From Oryzias latipes (lineage: Eukaryota; Chordata; Actinopteri; Beloniformes; Adrianichthyidae): a stretch of 64,000 bases of DNA. The notes beneath the pieces are model-generated. The model made no database searches, had not been told where the DNA came from, and saw only the letters and a program-made list of their open reading frames with translations. Shown here piece after piece: positions 30,721-44,600 of this stretch (the stretch's first letter is position 1; every line of letters begins with the position of its first letter). The translations under genes were made by a program, and so were the position numbers. The DNA is taken from contig NC_019879.2 in assembly GCF_002234675.1 (NCBI RefSeq), positions 3,778,619-3,842,618 of the forward strand. The letters run 5' to 3'.

Positions 30721-31639
30721 TGTTTGAGTAATTTTATACTGCCTCCATGTGGTCATATTTAGACACTACAGGTTAAAGCGAGAGGGTTGTTGCTGCAGAC
30801 CTGGGTATGAATAAAAAGATCCTGATATAGAAAACATCTAATCTAACCGACTTCTTAGCTTCTCACTAACATATTATTATTGCATTTTTTTCTTTCTTTG
30901 GAATTTTTCTGGGATGTTTTCTGTCATTAGGCAAAAACAAAAGTCACATGAAGGAAAAACAAACAAAAGTAATCCAACCACTTTCGAATAGTTAACTCAC
31001 ATGAATAAATGAAAAAAATGAATAATCAATAAATGTGACCATAGTATTCAAATATAATAATTATTACTGTTGTTCTTGAAGTTATAAAAAAAAACGATAT
31101 TATAAAATACTTTTATAATAATTTATAATTTAATATATTTATAATTTAAAGTATTTTGGCTTTGAATATAGTTATTGGCAACCTTTAATTTATGTTTTCT
31201 TTTTTTTTTATAGAATAAAAAAGTACCACAGAAATAAATTAATCTTAAACATGAAATTAGGTAAACTCAATAATAAATATGTATTCACATAAAATTGTAA
31301 GACTTAAGAGCAACTAAATACACGTCTAAAAAATAAAATAGAAATAAAGTACGATTATGTTGTGTTATATCATGAGTGTAGAACATTTAATTTTTTGATG
31401 GATTTTTCAGCTTTCAGCTGCCAAATCACACATGTTACAGTTTTAATAATGCGATAAATTTGTGTCTTGTGGTTTTTTAATTGCAATTTAAAAAGGGAGC
31501 GTAGTAGTATGCAAATATTTTGAAGATAAATATGCATCCAATTCCAAAAAAGACAACATTTCCACTCTACTGATTAATTGTGCATTCCACTATTTTGTAT
31601 TTTATTTTACTGCATGCAGCCTTTCTGCAGCTGAGCAGG

Positions 31640-31995
31640 CAGTTCTATCCAACCACCACTAACGCGGCCTCCCAGAGGAGGTCCTCGGGGAAATCCAGAG
31701 CTCAGAGGCGGCGGGCTGTCCCTGCGACCGCCGGGCTTCCTCCGTGCAGCTATAACAGTGAAAACAGGAGACACAATTGTCGCAGTGCCAGGAAAATAGA
31801 CGCGCGCGCGCGCGCGTGTGTGAGTGCATCCGCGCGCGTGCCATGCTCTCACACACGCCACGCCCCCTCCTGTCGGGAACACCCTGCCGCTGAGGCTGGC
31901 TGTCAGACGGCGCTGAGGCGCACGCACGGACCGCGGGCTCCGGGTCTGACTCCGCTTCTCGCCTCCCGCTTTCCTTCGTCCCTCCCCGCCACCAG
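31640..31995 (+). other. sytl5: CpG island and candidate untranslated first exon of SYTL5
   Basis: From about 31640 to 32200 the sequence is GC-rich and CpG-dense, with an alternating CG tract at 31800-31815, in sharp contrast to AT-rich flanks. A strong splice donor (CCAG|GTAAGA) follows position 31995 on the plus strand. No conserved open frame fits; the frames seen in it look like GC-rich chance frames. The next plus-strand gene is SYTL5, whose first coding exon has a plausible upstream acceptor at 55902-55903, so this is the likely promoter and non-coding exon 1. The link is inference; it would make intron 1 about 24 kb. Confidence 0.4.
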
Positions 31996-34189
31996 GTAAG
32001 ACCGCCGACCCCCCTCCGGGTGGTTCCGCTCCCTGTCTCTCGTTGCGGATCCCCGGGACCGAGACGGTCCACTTCCCATTCAAAGTTAGGCGCGTGTGGA
32101 ACAGGTGCAATGCAGCAAAAAAAATCCCTCTCTAGTTCCTGCCGCCTTCGCGGAGGAATCACCTGCTCCGATCACCGGAACTTCCGACCGGACCCGCAGT
32201 TTTCCGCGGCTCTCCAGAATCATCTCAAGGCAAAAGAGGGAGCACTGAGATGCGGATGTGGCTCCAACTGCAATGCTGACCTTGCCTGTGGATTCTCCAG
32301 GATATCCCGGGGATTCTGGGGGATGACCAGCCTTTTCTGTGGAGGTGACAGACAGACAGACAGACAAGGTCCCAGGGATGCAGGCTGTGATGATGACACA
32401 ACATGCTGACCTCATTTGATTCCTTCACTGCATCAGCTATAGTATTATGAAGCAAAAACGGCCATATGTCAAGTTTTTGCATGTTCTGCCATCAGTAAAA
32501 AAAAGAAAAAGTTTAGAAAAGAAGTGCATCTAGTGATAAAAAGAAAAATAGAATAAATATTTCAAAATTTTAGGCAATAATGGTTCAGATCCACACAAAT
32601 AAAATCCAAAATATATTCCGAAAAGTAGATGCTTCCTCTTTCAAATTCATTCAAATGAATGGTTTGTCCTCCAAGTGAGGCGATGTGCACCATCAATTCT
32701 TTTAAGTCATTTAATCGGATTCTGATGCTTTACGTTGGTAAAGTCTTGCATAACAGCGCAGCTGGTTTACGCAATTCCCATAACTCCAATGCCATTCCCA
32801 CATGTTTAACGCCGGAGCTGTCTGCGGCGACAGCAAAATAAGCCACCCTGCGAACTACTGTAGCTCTTTGACGCGACGAACGTCATTCCAACGGATTGTC
32901 ATTCTAGTCATTAGAAATAGTGAGAATATATGCACCAATACTCCTTGATTTCTGGTGGATGTTGGGGTCAACGTTGGGCTCCAAAGGTTCGCTTTTAGCA
33001 GCTTTAGTGATCTGAACGCAGAAAATGTCCTTTCATCTTCCTCATGGGCTGTAGAGCATTCAGACTGAGCTGGCGTGGCTCCAAAGTGGATACTTAAGCA
33101 AAGAAGATGTAATGTGGATGTGTGCCAGACGAAATAGCCGTATGTCAGACTAAATGTTGATTTAATGAGTCACAAAGGTGGTTTTTTTGGGGGGTATAAT
33201 GGAACCCTCAAAAGCCATGCAGATGTCCTTAATTGTTCTTTTTTTCCATGAACAACAAACAAACAATAATTTGTCATTGTTGTTGTCTAAATGGGTTCAT
33301 TTTGGCTTCATCTGCTGAGGCCATTTCATCATGACTGCCGTCTCAACTGAGCACACAGGCTGGGGATCTGAGATGGGAGGAGGAAAGAAAAGCAGAGCGA
33401 TGGCAGGAATCCCCTCGTTTCTCTACAAGCAGGCTGCAGGGTTTATCCAGGGGAACCCTGCATGGGAGGAGCAGTCACGCGGCATTAGGGCTTTGCATCT
33501 ACCGGACGTGACAAGTGACGGGGGGGGAGTGGGCTTGCATGCGCGTACATGCACACGTATGAACTAATAGGGCAGGCGTATCACCAGCTGCTTCTTATTG
33601 TGTCAGATTCGTTGACTTTCATATTAATAGTGGTTAAAATAATTCAAAAGTACTTTATCCGGAACAAAGGAAAAATGAATAATTCAACAGCAAAATTTTG
33701 GTTTCTGACAGAAAAAAAAAAACGAATGCAGAAGCTAAAGTTTGCCAGCATAGAAGTCCAAGAATAAAAATAAAGTCAATTAATCTTACATGCTAGCTTT
33801 TTGATAGTGTTTTGGGGGAGTGTAAGTATGACAAGGTACAGTTACTGTGAAGAACCGCTACTCTAAAAAGCTTCCAAATCTTACTGAAGTTGTAATAGCA
33901 TTAAATATAAATATTAAGAAAGACAAAAAACCTTGTTTGACCCATCTGTGACTTCCGTATTGAAGCTTGTTCAAGAGCTAATTAATACCGAAACCAGTCA
34001 TAGTTCGAATAGCAAACACTAGAGTCTGGTTTCTAAAACTATTTTTCATCTCAGTGGTTAGATTTGATATCCAGGAGGACTTTACTGCGGGGTGCAATTA
34101 TTTATTGAATGAACAAATTATTTTAGAACAAGTTTCACCAAAGCTGGCGCCATTAACAGCAAAATAACACATGCTCTTTGAACTAGAAG

Positions 34190-34560
34190 GGACTGCATTT
34201 CCAGAAGAAAATGCAGGATTGAATGCTTTATTGCTGAATGACAATGAAACTTAAAGGATAATACTTGGCCAAAAAATAAATATATATTTAAATATAAATG
34301 ATCAAAGTAAATAAAAACAGAACAATAACAATAAAGATATTTTTGTGAAAAATGCCAGTGCCGGGTATCGAACCAAGGATTTGAAGCATGAAATGTCAAA
34401 GCTGGAAAACGCAGAAAGAGCTGAACATTTTAATAGTTGAATAGCTGAAAAATTGTAGAAGGAGTTAAGTGCCAAAAAAATGGCAAACGACTATAATAAA
34501 GAAAGAGAAACAGGAAAACAATGGGCTGAAGGATTTATAGCCTTCAACCAATTACCGTAA
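34190..34560 (-). repeat. Dispersed repeat with tRNA-like B box, copy 2
   Basis: Second copy of the element at 376-840, in the same orientation, including the B box (minus strand GGTTCGATACCCGGC, around 34361-34375). It is shortened after the B box. Confidence 0.6.
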
Positions 34561-34624
34561 CTTCTCCACTGTGATCAATGTGAATCAACTGATTCAGATT
34601 CAGAGAAAAACAGCTTTTCATTCG

Positions 34625-34880
34625 GCTTTGTGCCCATATGCAACACATTACTAATGCAAAGTATAGCATGGCAACGCAAAGCCGCTTTCCTCCGCAACAG
34701 AGTCAGCAGATTTACATTGATTGCAGCACAGAAGCCGTTAACGGCTTCTTTTCAACTGTTTACGCAAATTAACGTAATTTCAGTGATTCTGATGCTAGCC
34801 TCTTTATGCTAGTAAAGTGTTGCATCGTGGGGCAAAGCTGCTTTTCTTTCTCTGCGGTTTACGTTGATTGCATAAACACT
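34625..34880 (+). repeat. Dispersed repeat, related to 24885-25045
   Basis: Contains two internal copies of a block reading GCAAAGCYGCTT followed by CTCTGCGG or CCTCCGCAACAG. Class unknown. Confidence 0.4.
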
Positions 34881-34949
34881 CTATTAATGTAAAGTGTTGC
34901 ATGTCAGTACAAAGCTGCTTCCGAAACTGTTGTTATTAATAATAATAAT

Positions 34950-35147
34950 AATTGTGAGCTGCAGCCTAACCGCGCTCGGGAGGCAGTAGTGTTAAGGGTC
35001 TTGCCAAAGGCCCCTCACTGGGTGATGTCAATTGCTCGCTATTGATATGGTAATTGACCCAGTACCATTGTTTATCCCCCTCCGGGAATCGAACCCTGGA
35101 TTCCTGCATGGTAGCCTCTCACCGTACCAACCGAGCTACCCAGCCGT
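34950..35147 (-). mobile_element. tRNA-derived SINE with intact A and B boxes
   Basis: On the minus strand it begins GGGTAGCTCGGTTGGTACGG (A box) and has GGGTTCGATTCCCGG (B box) about 30 bases on, at the spacing of a tRNA. The body then continues GGGATAAACAATGG. The anticodon arm does not pair cleanly, so this is a SINE head rather than a working tRNA gene. Confidence 0.65.
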
Positions 35148-36195
35148 TTAATTACGTTAATTACGTAATTGGTTGAACAGTTACGATAATACAAAGAATA
35201 TCTACCCTGGAGGTAAAGTTCAGGTGTTAAAGGGTTAAGTAAACGGTAGTTTTTTTCAACAAGAGCTGAAAAGATAACCCATTATTTTTTAAGTTTTTAG
35301 TTGTGGACCCAGATGGACAATCCGTGGTAAAGAATCATGCAGGAAAAGAAAAGGGAGCTAAGTTAAAGTACCTAAGGCAGAAAGTCCAATAAAAAGGGGG
35401 GATGCAAAAAAATCACGAAAGACAAGGTAGAAAACAATGCTAAATGAATTTTAGAGACCAAAATATAAATTCAAATGATTGGACCCTTCATGCCCCATTT
35501 GACAAGCAAGCCCCGCCTGGCCTTGGAGAAATATCTCGCCATCATTCAATCGGACAGGAAACCCATCCACACAGAAACCCTTCACATGTGGGTGGAGGGG
35601 GAAAAAACTGAAGTGCAGAAATGTAATTTGGTGGCTGCGTCGAGAGAAATGGATCCGTTGAGAAGAAGGTTGTTGAAAGTGAAATCCAGGAGTCGCCTCT
35701 ATTCTAGATGAAAGAATGCTCACAACTGTGATGGTGATGATAGACTGAACCACCGTCTAGGAGAATTAGCCTCTTGATCTTTAACATGGAGTGAATGAGC
35801 TCACATTTGAAAGTGCTCCCATTTTAAATAAAGTTTTATTTAATTGACAAGCTTGGTTTGCGCACATCATTTCTGTTTTCAGAATGAAGAGAAAGGTAGC
35901 ACAGCAATAATATTGGCCAAATAATCAATCAAAAATGTTCTCTGTAAATCACATTTTATGCATTAGATGTACAGAAAAGAGTATCAAATGTAAAGAAAAA
36001 TGTGTTCAAAAATAGTAACTAATTTAATTTGCTTCCCCAAACCTCCTTAAAAGTTAATGTGTGAAGAAATTGACTAAAATAAGAATAGTAGTAGTTGAGA
36101 CACTTAACCTGACATACAGGATTGGGGCTGTTTTCCCGCCATAACAAGTATATAGAGCATGTTGATGCATCCACAGTATTTGATCTGTGTTCATT

Positions 36196-36390
36196 TAACT
36201 TAGTGGCCTTATGGCAGAGTGTCTGCCCTGAGACGGGATGGTCGTGAGTTCAAATCAATGGTCGAGTCGTACCGAAGACCCTAAAAATGGGACCCAATGA
36301 CTGTCAGCTTGACACTCAAATATAAGGGGTTGGATTAGGAGGTTAAACCACCAAAAAGTTCCCTATGAGGTTTCACAGCTTCCCCAAGAG
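36196..36390 (+). mobile_element. tRNA-derived SINE
   Basis: GTGGCCTTATGGCAGAGTG (A box) and GTGAGTTCAAATC (B box), then GAAGACCCTAAAAATGGGAC and AAGGGGTTGGATTAGGAGG, a known fish SINE body. Confidence 0.65.
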
Positions 36391-38164
36391 ATGAGGAAAA
36401 TGCAGAGAAGACATTTCAAGCACCCAGATGTGTGACAAATATCGGGACTTTAGCTAAGCTTTATTTTGCCTAGTCCAGGTACGTCTGCAATGGACTTGCG
36501 ACCTTTAGCTGGAAAAGGCTCAAGCTTCCCCGTGATCTCAAAAAGGATTAAGTCGGTTTGGAAAATGCATAAATGGATGGTAGTCTGCTTCACTTCTGTC
36601 TGAGCAGGAGTGATCCAACTGGGAACCAGAACTCCATTCACTTGCAGGTGAACCCTGGAGCAGACTCTGATGCACTTCAGTGACAGTGTGGACACGACTT
36701 CACCAAAGTCAACCACTATAAATGGGTCAAATTAGCCCCAAAAATCTGAAAAGTTATGATTTTACTAAAGATGGGATGTTATACTGTTTGTAAAGGTGAG
36801 GTTGTGCGGAAGACAAGGTTTTTTTTATCTAAATTAAAGGTAAAAAAAAAAAACTAGTGTCACTTTTTCGTCCTTTTGCATTTATTCTTCCTAGCTAGTA
36901 GTACTAAGCTATGTCGCCCCCAAATGGGCAGCTGGCGTAACTGCACTACGTTTTCGGGTGGTTAGCCATGCAGAAAACAAAAAAACTGCTGGGAGAGTCA
37001 ATGAATTAAATATCAACATAAAAATAGGTTGTATGGAAAAAAGTCGTAATAATGATTTTTTCATTTAGCCGTCAATGTTTTTTTTACGTTATACTTCATG
37101 CTGACACCATCGTCTTTCATTGTTTTTAAATCATTTTTTTACATGTTTGTCTGTCTTCTTGTCCCCGTTTCCAAAGAATTTGTCAAAATTAGTAAACGAG
37201 GGATTTACTTCCTTTTAAAACTTTAAAAACCCCTTTACATAATCAAAGACTGCACCTCACATGAATATTGGATTGAACCACAGAGAGCTGTGATTACTCG
37301 GTGGGTTCACTTAGGTCTTGTTTTTATAGGAGAATTCACTTTCCTCACATTCATTCCCACCCACAGTTGCATTAATTTTTCATCAGCCCTTTGTATCAAC
37401 GATTGGGGAGTCAGGCTCCCGTGACGAGTTGTTCTCCAGCTCATCACCAGGACTCCATCTGGGGGCTTGATGTGGTCGGCTAATCCATGTGTGAACGTGA
37501 TCATCTCTCATGCTCCCTCAGACGATCATTCACAGTTATAGTCTGATGAATCCCAACAGCGTCATCCTAAAATTGGTCATTTATGACTTTTATGTCATCA
37601 GATGACGGACTTGTAAAGTATTTCTTTTTTTTTTTTTTTACAAAAGGGAGTCATAGCAGGATCTCAAAAAACGACGAGCGCATCATCCAACCCATTTTGT
37701 ACAAGACTCGACCATTCTGGGTAAACATCAGTTCAAAGTGACTCTCTTCAGCTCCTCTGTTGATTTTTTCTGATTAGATTTTAAATTGACAACTCTGTGG
37801 TTTTAGGTAGTGACCACATCTAGATTTCCATTCAGTGGTGGGTGAAAGATTTGCTTATTTTTGTACCCAACCTTTTTTATTTTAAATATAAGCATCTGAG
37901 CAGTCCACAGAAGTAAAATACAACCAAAGAGAACTGATTAATATAGTCTTGGTAAATTATAAGACGTCTTATTGTTGTCTTGTAGCCTTTTACCCCAACC
38001 TGAAGCCTGTTTTCCTCAGTTCCCATCCGCTATAGCAAAGATGGCATCAAACATTTTTTTTTGTGGATAAATGGATGTAGTCCTCACACTTTAGTGAAAC
38101 CAAGAAATATACAATAAAAATAATACATTTTTGTCTGGAATTTTGAACCCAACATATTTAAAGC

Positions 38165-38460
38165 CAATAAAGAGGTTTGTCTGATTTGCCCAGATGGATT
38201 GCAGCAGCCAATTCTGCCTTTTTCATTGCCGCAGGTGTTGGACCCTCAGCTGCATCAATGGTGGTTTGATTCCTGCTGTTGGCAGGCTCCGTGTGGATGT
38301 TTCCTTGGAGTAGACACTTAACCCCTTCCATCCCCTGATACATTCATGTGTGTGTGAGTGTGTATCAGTGTGTATTAGTGCTCCACAGTACTGGGAACCT
38401 ACAGGCTAATGCGATGTGGAATATTGCTGGCTAGGAAAACGTGTACAAAAGTGTTTAACA
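38165..38460 (+). repeat. SINE-like repeat, 5' truncated
   Basis: GGTGGTTTGATTCCTGCTG is B-box-like; GAGTAGACACTTAACCCC follows at the usual SINE spacing. A GT-rich stretch comes next. Confidence 0.45.
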
Positions 38461-40706
38461 GTGAAGCTGTTTATTCCCTTGAATGTATCTATTCAACTTG
38501 ATGTATTTTTGCTAAATAAATGTAACAGTAGCCTTAATTTTAGCAATATTGGTTCTGTTTCGTATCAGTATTATGCAATATTATAGTACTTATTTGGGTA
38601 ATACATATTTATTCATCTTTGGCATTTACAGTTCCTTAAAATATTCTGTCCCCATCCAAATTTTCAAAATGTCTTGTTAACATACACATATTTCTTAAAC
38701 CCCTTTTGCATTTAATCTATATTTAATCAATTCTAAAAGCTGTTTCAGTTAGAACTGTGTCCGCAGTCATGTTGGCAAATTACATTTTCCATCCAGTTCT
38801 TAAAGATAAAGGTATTTATTTATTTTTTAATATGTAAGCTCTGTCTTTGGAGCTAAAACAACATGAGTTATAGAGTTAAGCTATAGAGTCAGAGCTTATA
38901 GTTGACGCATCCTTCTTATTTGAACTTCCACAGTCCAAGTTCTTTACATAATTTATATAAAAATAAGAACTTTAACGTAGGGTCAAAAACTAGTGCGCTC
39001 TCTCACTCTTTAGCTTCACAAAACTAACGCGCATCTGGCTACGTCGTACATCTCAGCCAATAGAACTGCTCGGCTCCTAAGTTGACCCATTCTTTTGCAA
39101 ATCCAGTAAAAAACGTTGTAGGATGTTTAAATGGCTCTAACAATGAGCATCCATGACAAATGCTGAAAAGACCTATAAAGGTCCAGAGAAATCTCCTCAG
39201 GGCCACTTTTTGTCTTAAAATCTGAGCCGAGTGTATTTCACAAGACCAAATCCGCTGTGACATCACAGAGATTTAAATTCATGCAGAAATCCTCCCAAAA
39301 AAGCAAATAAATCACTTTGTAACTGATTTTAAGGGAAAATAAATATGATTATTAAATATTTCTTTGGCGTGGAAACTAAAATCTACCTAAATGGTCCTGA
39401 AGGTCTATTCCTAATGTCAATTTAGCATTAATAGTTAGGAAAAGTTCAAATGTTTTTCCATTTATTGCATGCAGGTCAGTATCATTTTGTTAATGACGTT
39501 TTTTCCTGTAATTGTGAGCAGCGACTGCTTGATTGTTGATCTTTCTTGATATGCATCATCTGGATCACCTGATGATGTTAAGCAGAGCATTTGATAATAT
39601 TGAAAAAAGAAACTAAAAGAAATTCCAACTATCTCGACTTAATCCTTCAGAGCGTTTCAGTTTTCCCCTCACATGACCCGGATCCTTCCTTCCACTGATG
39701 TCACTTCCTTCCAAACAAATAGATTTGATACTTTTCATGCGGTTTGTGACGTCCACACTTGAGACTTGTTCTACTTGAAATGTTTGCTGCTCGACGTGTT
39801 TGTCTTAGAGAGCTTCTTTGTTGAAACTGAAGAGTTTCCTCCTCCTGGTTGGAGATGTTATGATGTTTGCTCTCCAAATGTGTTCTCTTGTCAAGTCTGT
39901 CCATTATTGAGCTTTTAGTTTTTGTAGAAGCCATGGTGGATTTGATGAAACACCAGCTTTCTTTTCATTTTTACTGATAATTTGAGCCATATTGCCTGTG
40001 GTTATAAGGGGAAATCAGAATTGCTTTTTTGTGAGGCTTTATTGAATTACATCCTACTGTTTACTTAAAAGGTGTGACCATTTTGCCTCATTGTGTGAAG
40101 GCCAGTATGTGAAACTGAAAATGGTCTTTATGAAGGAACACATTTTCATTCTGAATACACTTAAACGGAACCTGGTCCAGGACCAGGAACCACTCTCGGA
40201 CCCATCTTTTGAGGAGGTCTTGGTTTGTTTCCAATCAGATTGAGCTTCGGTTTGCTCTGAGTTTCCTCAGTCTGAATAGGCTCCGTGCACGAAGCAGAGC
40301 AACTAGACCAAAGTGGCCACAGAAGCCGGGCATTAGGGGATGTAAACAGAGTAAGAAGGTGGCCTCGGGAACCTGGGTTCGTCCTCAGCCCGTGTCTCGG
40401 TGTCCGGCGCCCGGTGGCTGGCGCCCGGTGGCCCCCATGGCTGCCGCCTGGTACGGCCGAGCGCGCCTGTCCTGTGGCCTGGATCCTGAAACAGGACTAC
40501 GGTGAAGTGGCCAACAGACACAATTAAACTAAATTGAAACAATTTAATCATCTAAAAAGAAATAAAACATTTTTGTTAAAGTTTTCAAAGACTTCATCTT
40601 TGATTAAGACAAGAGAAAAACTAGTAAAACTTCAACATTTTTGTGTAGAAAACATAAAAATAATGTCACTTTTTGTGTAAAATATATCAAATATATTGTG
40701 ATCATA

Positions 40707-41137
40707 TACACTGACCAAAAAATAAATGCAACACTTTTGTTATTCCTCCCATTTTTTATGGTATGAACTCATAGATGTGAAAAATTTTCCACATACACAA
40801 AATAACCAGTTCTCTGAAATATTGTTCACAAATCTGTCTAAATCTGTGATATCTGTGATAGTTTCAGAATGGCCTTTTCTTGTGGCCAGTCTAAGGCACA
40901 CCTGTGCAATAGTCATGCTGTCTAATCAGCATCTTGATATGGCACACCTGTGAGGTGGGATGGATTGTCTTGGCCAAGGAGAAGTGCTCACTATCACAGA
41001 TTTAGACAGATTTGTGAACAATATTTCAGAGAACTGGTTATTTTGTGTATGTAGAAAATGTTTCACATCTTTGTGTTCATATCATAAAAAATGGGAGCAA
41101 TAACAAAAGTGTTGCGTTTATATTTTTGGTCAGTGTA
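40707..41137. mobile_element. Mariner-type palindromic MITE
   Basis: Ends read TACACTGACCAAAAAATAAA and its complement, flanked by TA. The inverted arms are long, about 145 bases each (roughly 40709-40855 and 40990-41137), with a short unpaired middle. Such near-perfect fold-back elements with TA targets belong to the Tc1/mariner group; no transposase is present. Confidence 0.75.
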
Positions 41138-41504
41138 ATTGTTCCAAGATTACAGTTGCCTTTACACTAACATTAAAAAAAATATTTTCAAAAAAGAATG
41201 TATTTGTTTTTTTTTGTGAGGTTGCATAAAATTGCATGTTAATAAACTGGAGGTAAAAACAACTACCAGGGTAAAATTTCAAATAATTTAGTTGAAAATT
41301 ATTACGGAAAACTCTTATTACAACTTTTAGAAAAAAACAGCTGCAATTTCCAGCTTTTTCTGCCACAATTATCACAAAAATGCACGTGAGATTGCAGAGG
41401 GACTGAACATCAATACAGATCAATACAGTTTCTCCTTTTTTCAGTTTTGGATGCTGGTGTGCTGCAGGATTTTTGTCAAGGATAAAGTGTGCCTTGGCTC
41501 AAAA

Positions 41505-41660
41505 AAGGTAGAAAAACACTGTTCTAAAGAACACAAAGACAGAGTAATAGCTGTTTATTTGGGATTTTGGCTTTTTGGGACCAGCGGGTACTTCCTGTTT
41601 GGAACGTGGGGGGAGGGGGGGGGGTTGTTTACTCCAGTTCTTATTTTATTGTTAATGATA
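41505..41660 (+). repeat. Family C transposon fragment, right part
   Basis: Matches the right third of family C (AATAGCTGTTTATTT, GGGACCAGCGGGTACTTCCTG) and then a G-run. The left part is missing. Confidence 0.5.
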
Positions 41661-44600
41661 CAGACATTCAAAAGTGGTCATAAAATAGAAATTTTAAATA
41701 AGTGAACCATCCTGACAAGGAGTGCAAGGCTTAAGACTTCCATTATTCTTGCCCTCGTAATTCCTGGCCAATGACTGAAGAGATCTTCAGTCAGGTGGTT
41801 TGGTTTAAAGGCTTTGGCTCAAAACAGAAATGTCCGGATAAAGGTAGTCTGAATACAGACCAAACGCAAGGTTCAGGACTCAATCCGGACCAAATTAAGT
41901 TGACTTAGTTAAGACCAACAGACTGTTTCAGTCTGATTTACACCCTTAACTTGTCATATGCAGCCTGCCCTTAGGAAAGAATGTGCATGAACCTTTTCCT
42001 ACAGATTTGCCCATTTTTCACCTGGAGACAGCCTGTGTCCACCTGTAAGGGCATTTGTCACTAAGGGATTAACATATTCATTGATGTGTTGTGGAGGGTC
42101 CATCTCCTCAGACCCTCAACTCTTCATCCTATAAAGCATATTTTTGTGTGTGTGTCAAAAAAGGAGACAACATAAAGCAAATTAAAAACAAAACACACAT
42201 TTTTGTCCACTCAGCTGTGGGCTTCACTTGCGTGAGTAAATCCGCTGCATTTCTCTGAGGGCACGTATTCAGATGACTGACTTCACTCCATTAGTGTGTG
42301 GCTCCTTGAAAAGATGAAGTGCAGCTGGAACAGAGGGCTGTGAGACATTCAGCCATGTTAGTGAAAGGAGAGGGAGCTGTGGAAAACCTGCAGGTCTTTT
42401 TATTAGGCGACAGGAAGGTAGCAAGCGGGATAAAAAACTGGCATTTCATAAAGTGCTTTATGAAAGAACTAAACACACAACTAAAGCCATTTAGCTGCAC
42501 GTCATGAAAGATTGATGATGCACTTTTTAATGGGTTTACATCAGCCTTTCGTCTTGCAGCCCTGAATTTAAAGCCGGCGACTGTTCTATCCTGTTTTATA
42601 AGTTCAGATTGTTCTGCAAAGGTTTGTTTTCCAGCTAACACACTTCCACCACTTGAACCATCTTCACAGCTTAGGTAACGCCTCCAAAGTAAGTGGCGCC
42701 AAATATGTGTGGCTAACGGCAGACTAAGGCTTCGAATCTGGGCTTCTGTTCTTGGCAGAAAGGGGGAAAAAACCCGCCTGTTGCTCTCATGGTCGTCCTC
42801 CCTGCTGCCGGCCGGCCGGCGCAGAACCCTCGGCCTCTTAGTAATTAATCAAATAAACACATAAACAGGCTGGTTTACTGCAGAGCTGAATGCAAATGAA
42901 GGGAATCATTTATTTTGAATTGAGTTTGAGGTATGTGTTACTTTGAGAAACTGCTAAAAAGTGTTTATTTCCCACAGGTTCCTGTCTGTGACTTTTGAAT
43001 GCAAAAGTCAAAGATACAAATGTTTAAAACAAAAACAAAAAAGCCTTAAAGACCATATTTTTTCATGCTCTGTGCTTTTATTCAGCTTGAATTTGCTTCA
43101 AACTTGAATTTTTGAGGTGCATCTTAAAATCAGCTGAACTAATAGCAGCCGATTAGCTGGATCAGGTGATTTCAGATTCCAGACGGATCATACCATTGAG
43201 GGCAGGGGTCCCTGGAAACCCAGCAGGGCAGCAGCTGCTTCAGACAGCAGCAAGAAACCTTTTTAAAAAATTCAATAATTTCATTTTCTGGTTAGGTTTC
43301 ATGGATGAACAGATTTTCCCTGTTTCATGTGTCCCACTGTCCGATATGTCCTATTGTATCGTTCTCTTGGTTGTACATTTTTCTTGAAATTGTGCAGGTC
43401 CTAATTAGTAGGGAGTAAAAAAAACACATCATGCTCAACAGTCAGCTTTTTTTGTCCCTTCCCGATCCTATTTTCCAAAAGGTGATCATCCTCTTCACAG
43501 GAACTGGAACGTTTCTTGCCCAACAAAGCTCAGTACCGACATATTTAGTATTTGACTGTGGTTTGGCTTCATGTCGGCTTTGTTATGGCCACAACGGTTG
43601 ATGAGAAAAGGAAGTGGAGCAAAGTGAAATAGCCAGATTGCAGCAGAGCCGTGAATAAGACTGTGGATCCGATTCTATTCACGGATCAAGATATACGATT
43701 CTTATTATGTCTGAAATCATATTTTTACTGGATGTATGAAAATTAAGATGATATATATTTGATCACCATCATTTATACCTTTATTAGAACAGAAGATTTG
43801 AATCAAGAAAACATAATTGATAAAAATAGAAAGATTTTTAAAGAAAAAATCCATAACTTTAAACAAAGTCATAATAAAACGTTCTTCTGACAACTTCCTG
43901 GTTGACTTCAGCAGTAAACCAAACATAAACTGGATTTTGGATTTGTAGGTTGTGACCATTTTACTTTTATAAACGGCGTTTTTATCGTCAGAACACTGCG
44001 GATTTATAAATATTCTTCATTCAATGTTCTTATATATTAAGCTTTTACTTAAGGAAATTGGCAATGCCAAATTTGCTGTTTAAAAAAAAAAGTGAGTATG
44101 GTGGTCGAGTAAATCGTTTTTTTTTTAGTAGTTAGGGAGTAGTGAGGGAATTCGGAAGTAGCCGTAGATTCGGAGATCCCCCAAAAAATGGCGAAAGCTC
44201 TTATATAGTGTTCCGAACAGTGAGTAGTGAAGGAATTCGGAAGCAACCTAGACCTAGAACTTGTTTGTAACACGTTATCCACGTTAAAAACGTTAGACGA
44301 GTTTACGTTTTAACAATAACTCCCATCCTCGTAAAAACAAAAAGAAATAAAGATAAAAAAAGGACTAATACAGAAACAAGTGTGTCAAAAAACGCAGTCT
44401 GACGCCACTACAAGTTAGCCAAGTGACCTTATAGTGCAGAGTACAATCAAAAAGGTTTTCTCTAAACTAGCTGTACTTTACTTTATTTTTATGGAGTCTG
44501 AAACTCTACCACTCAGCTCACTGTGGCTCTTTGGCCTTTTTTAATTAACATTAGCCTTCTTTAAGAGTTCAAAAATGCCTTTTCCTTTTAATGAGCTGTA

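Noticed and set aside
31580-32415. Several overlapping frames of 100-167 codons
   Set aside because: They lie on both strands of a CpG island and share no similarity to known proteins; open frames are expected by chance in GC-rich DNA.
35085-35147. Possible tRNA gene
   Set aside because: A and B boxes are present but the anticodon arm does not pair well and a SINE body follows directly, so it is a SINE head.
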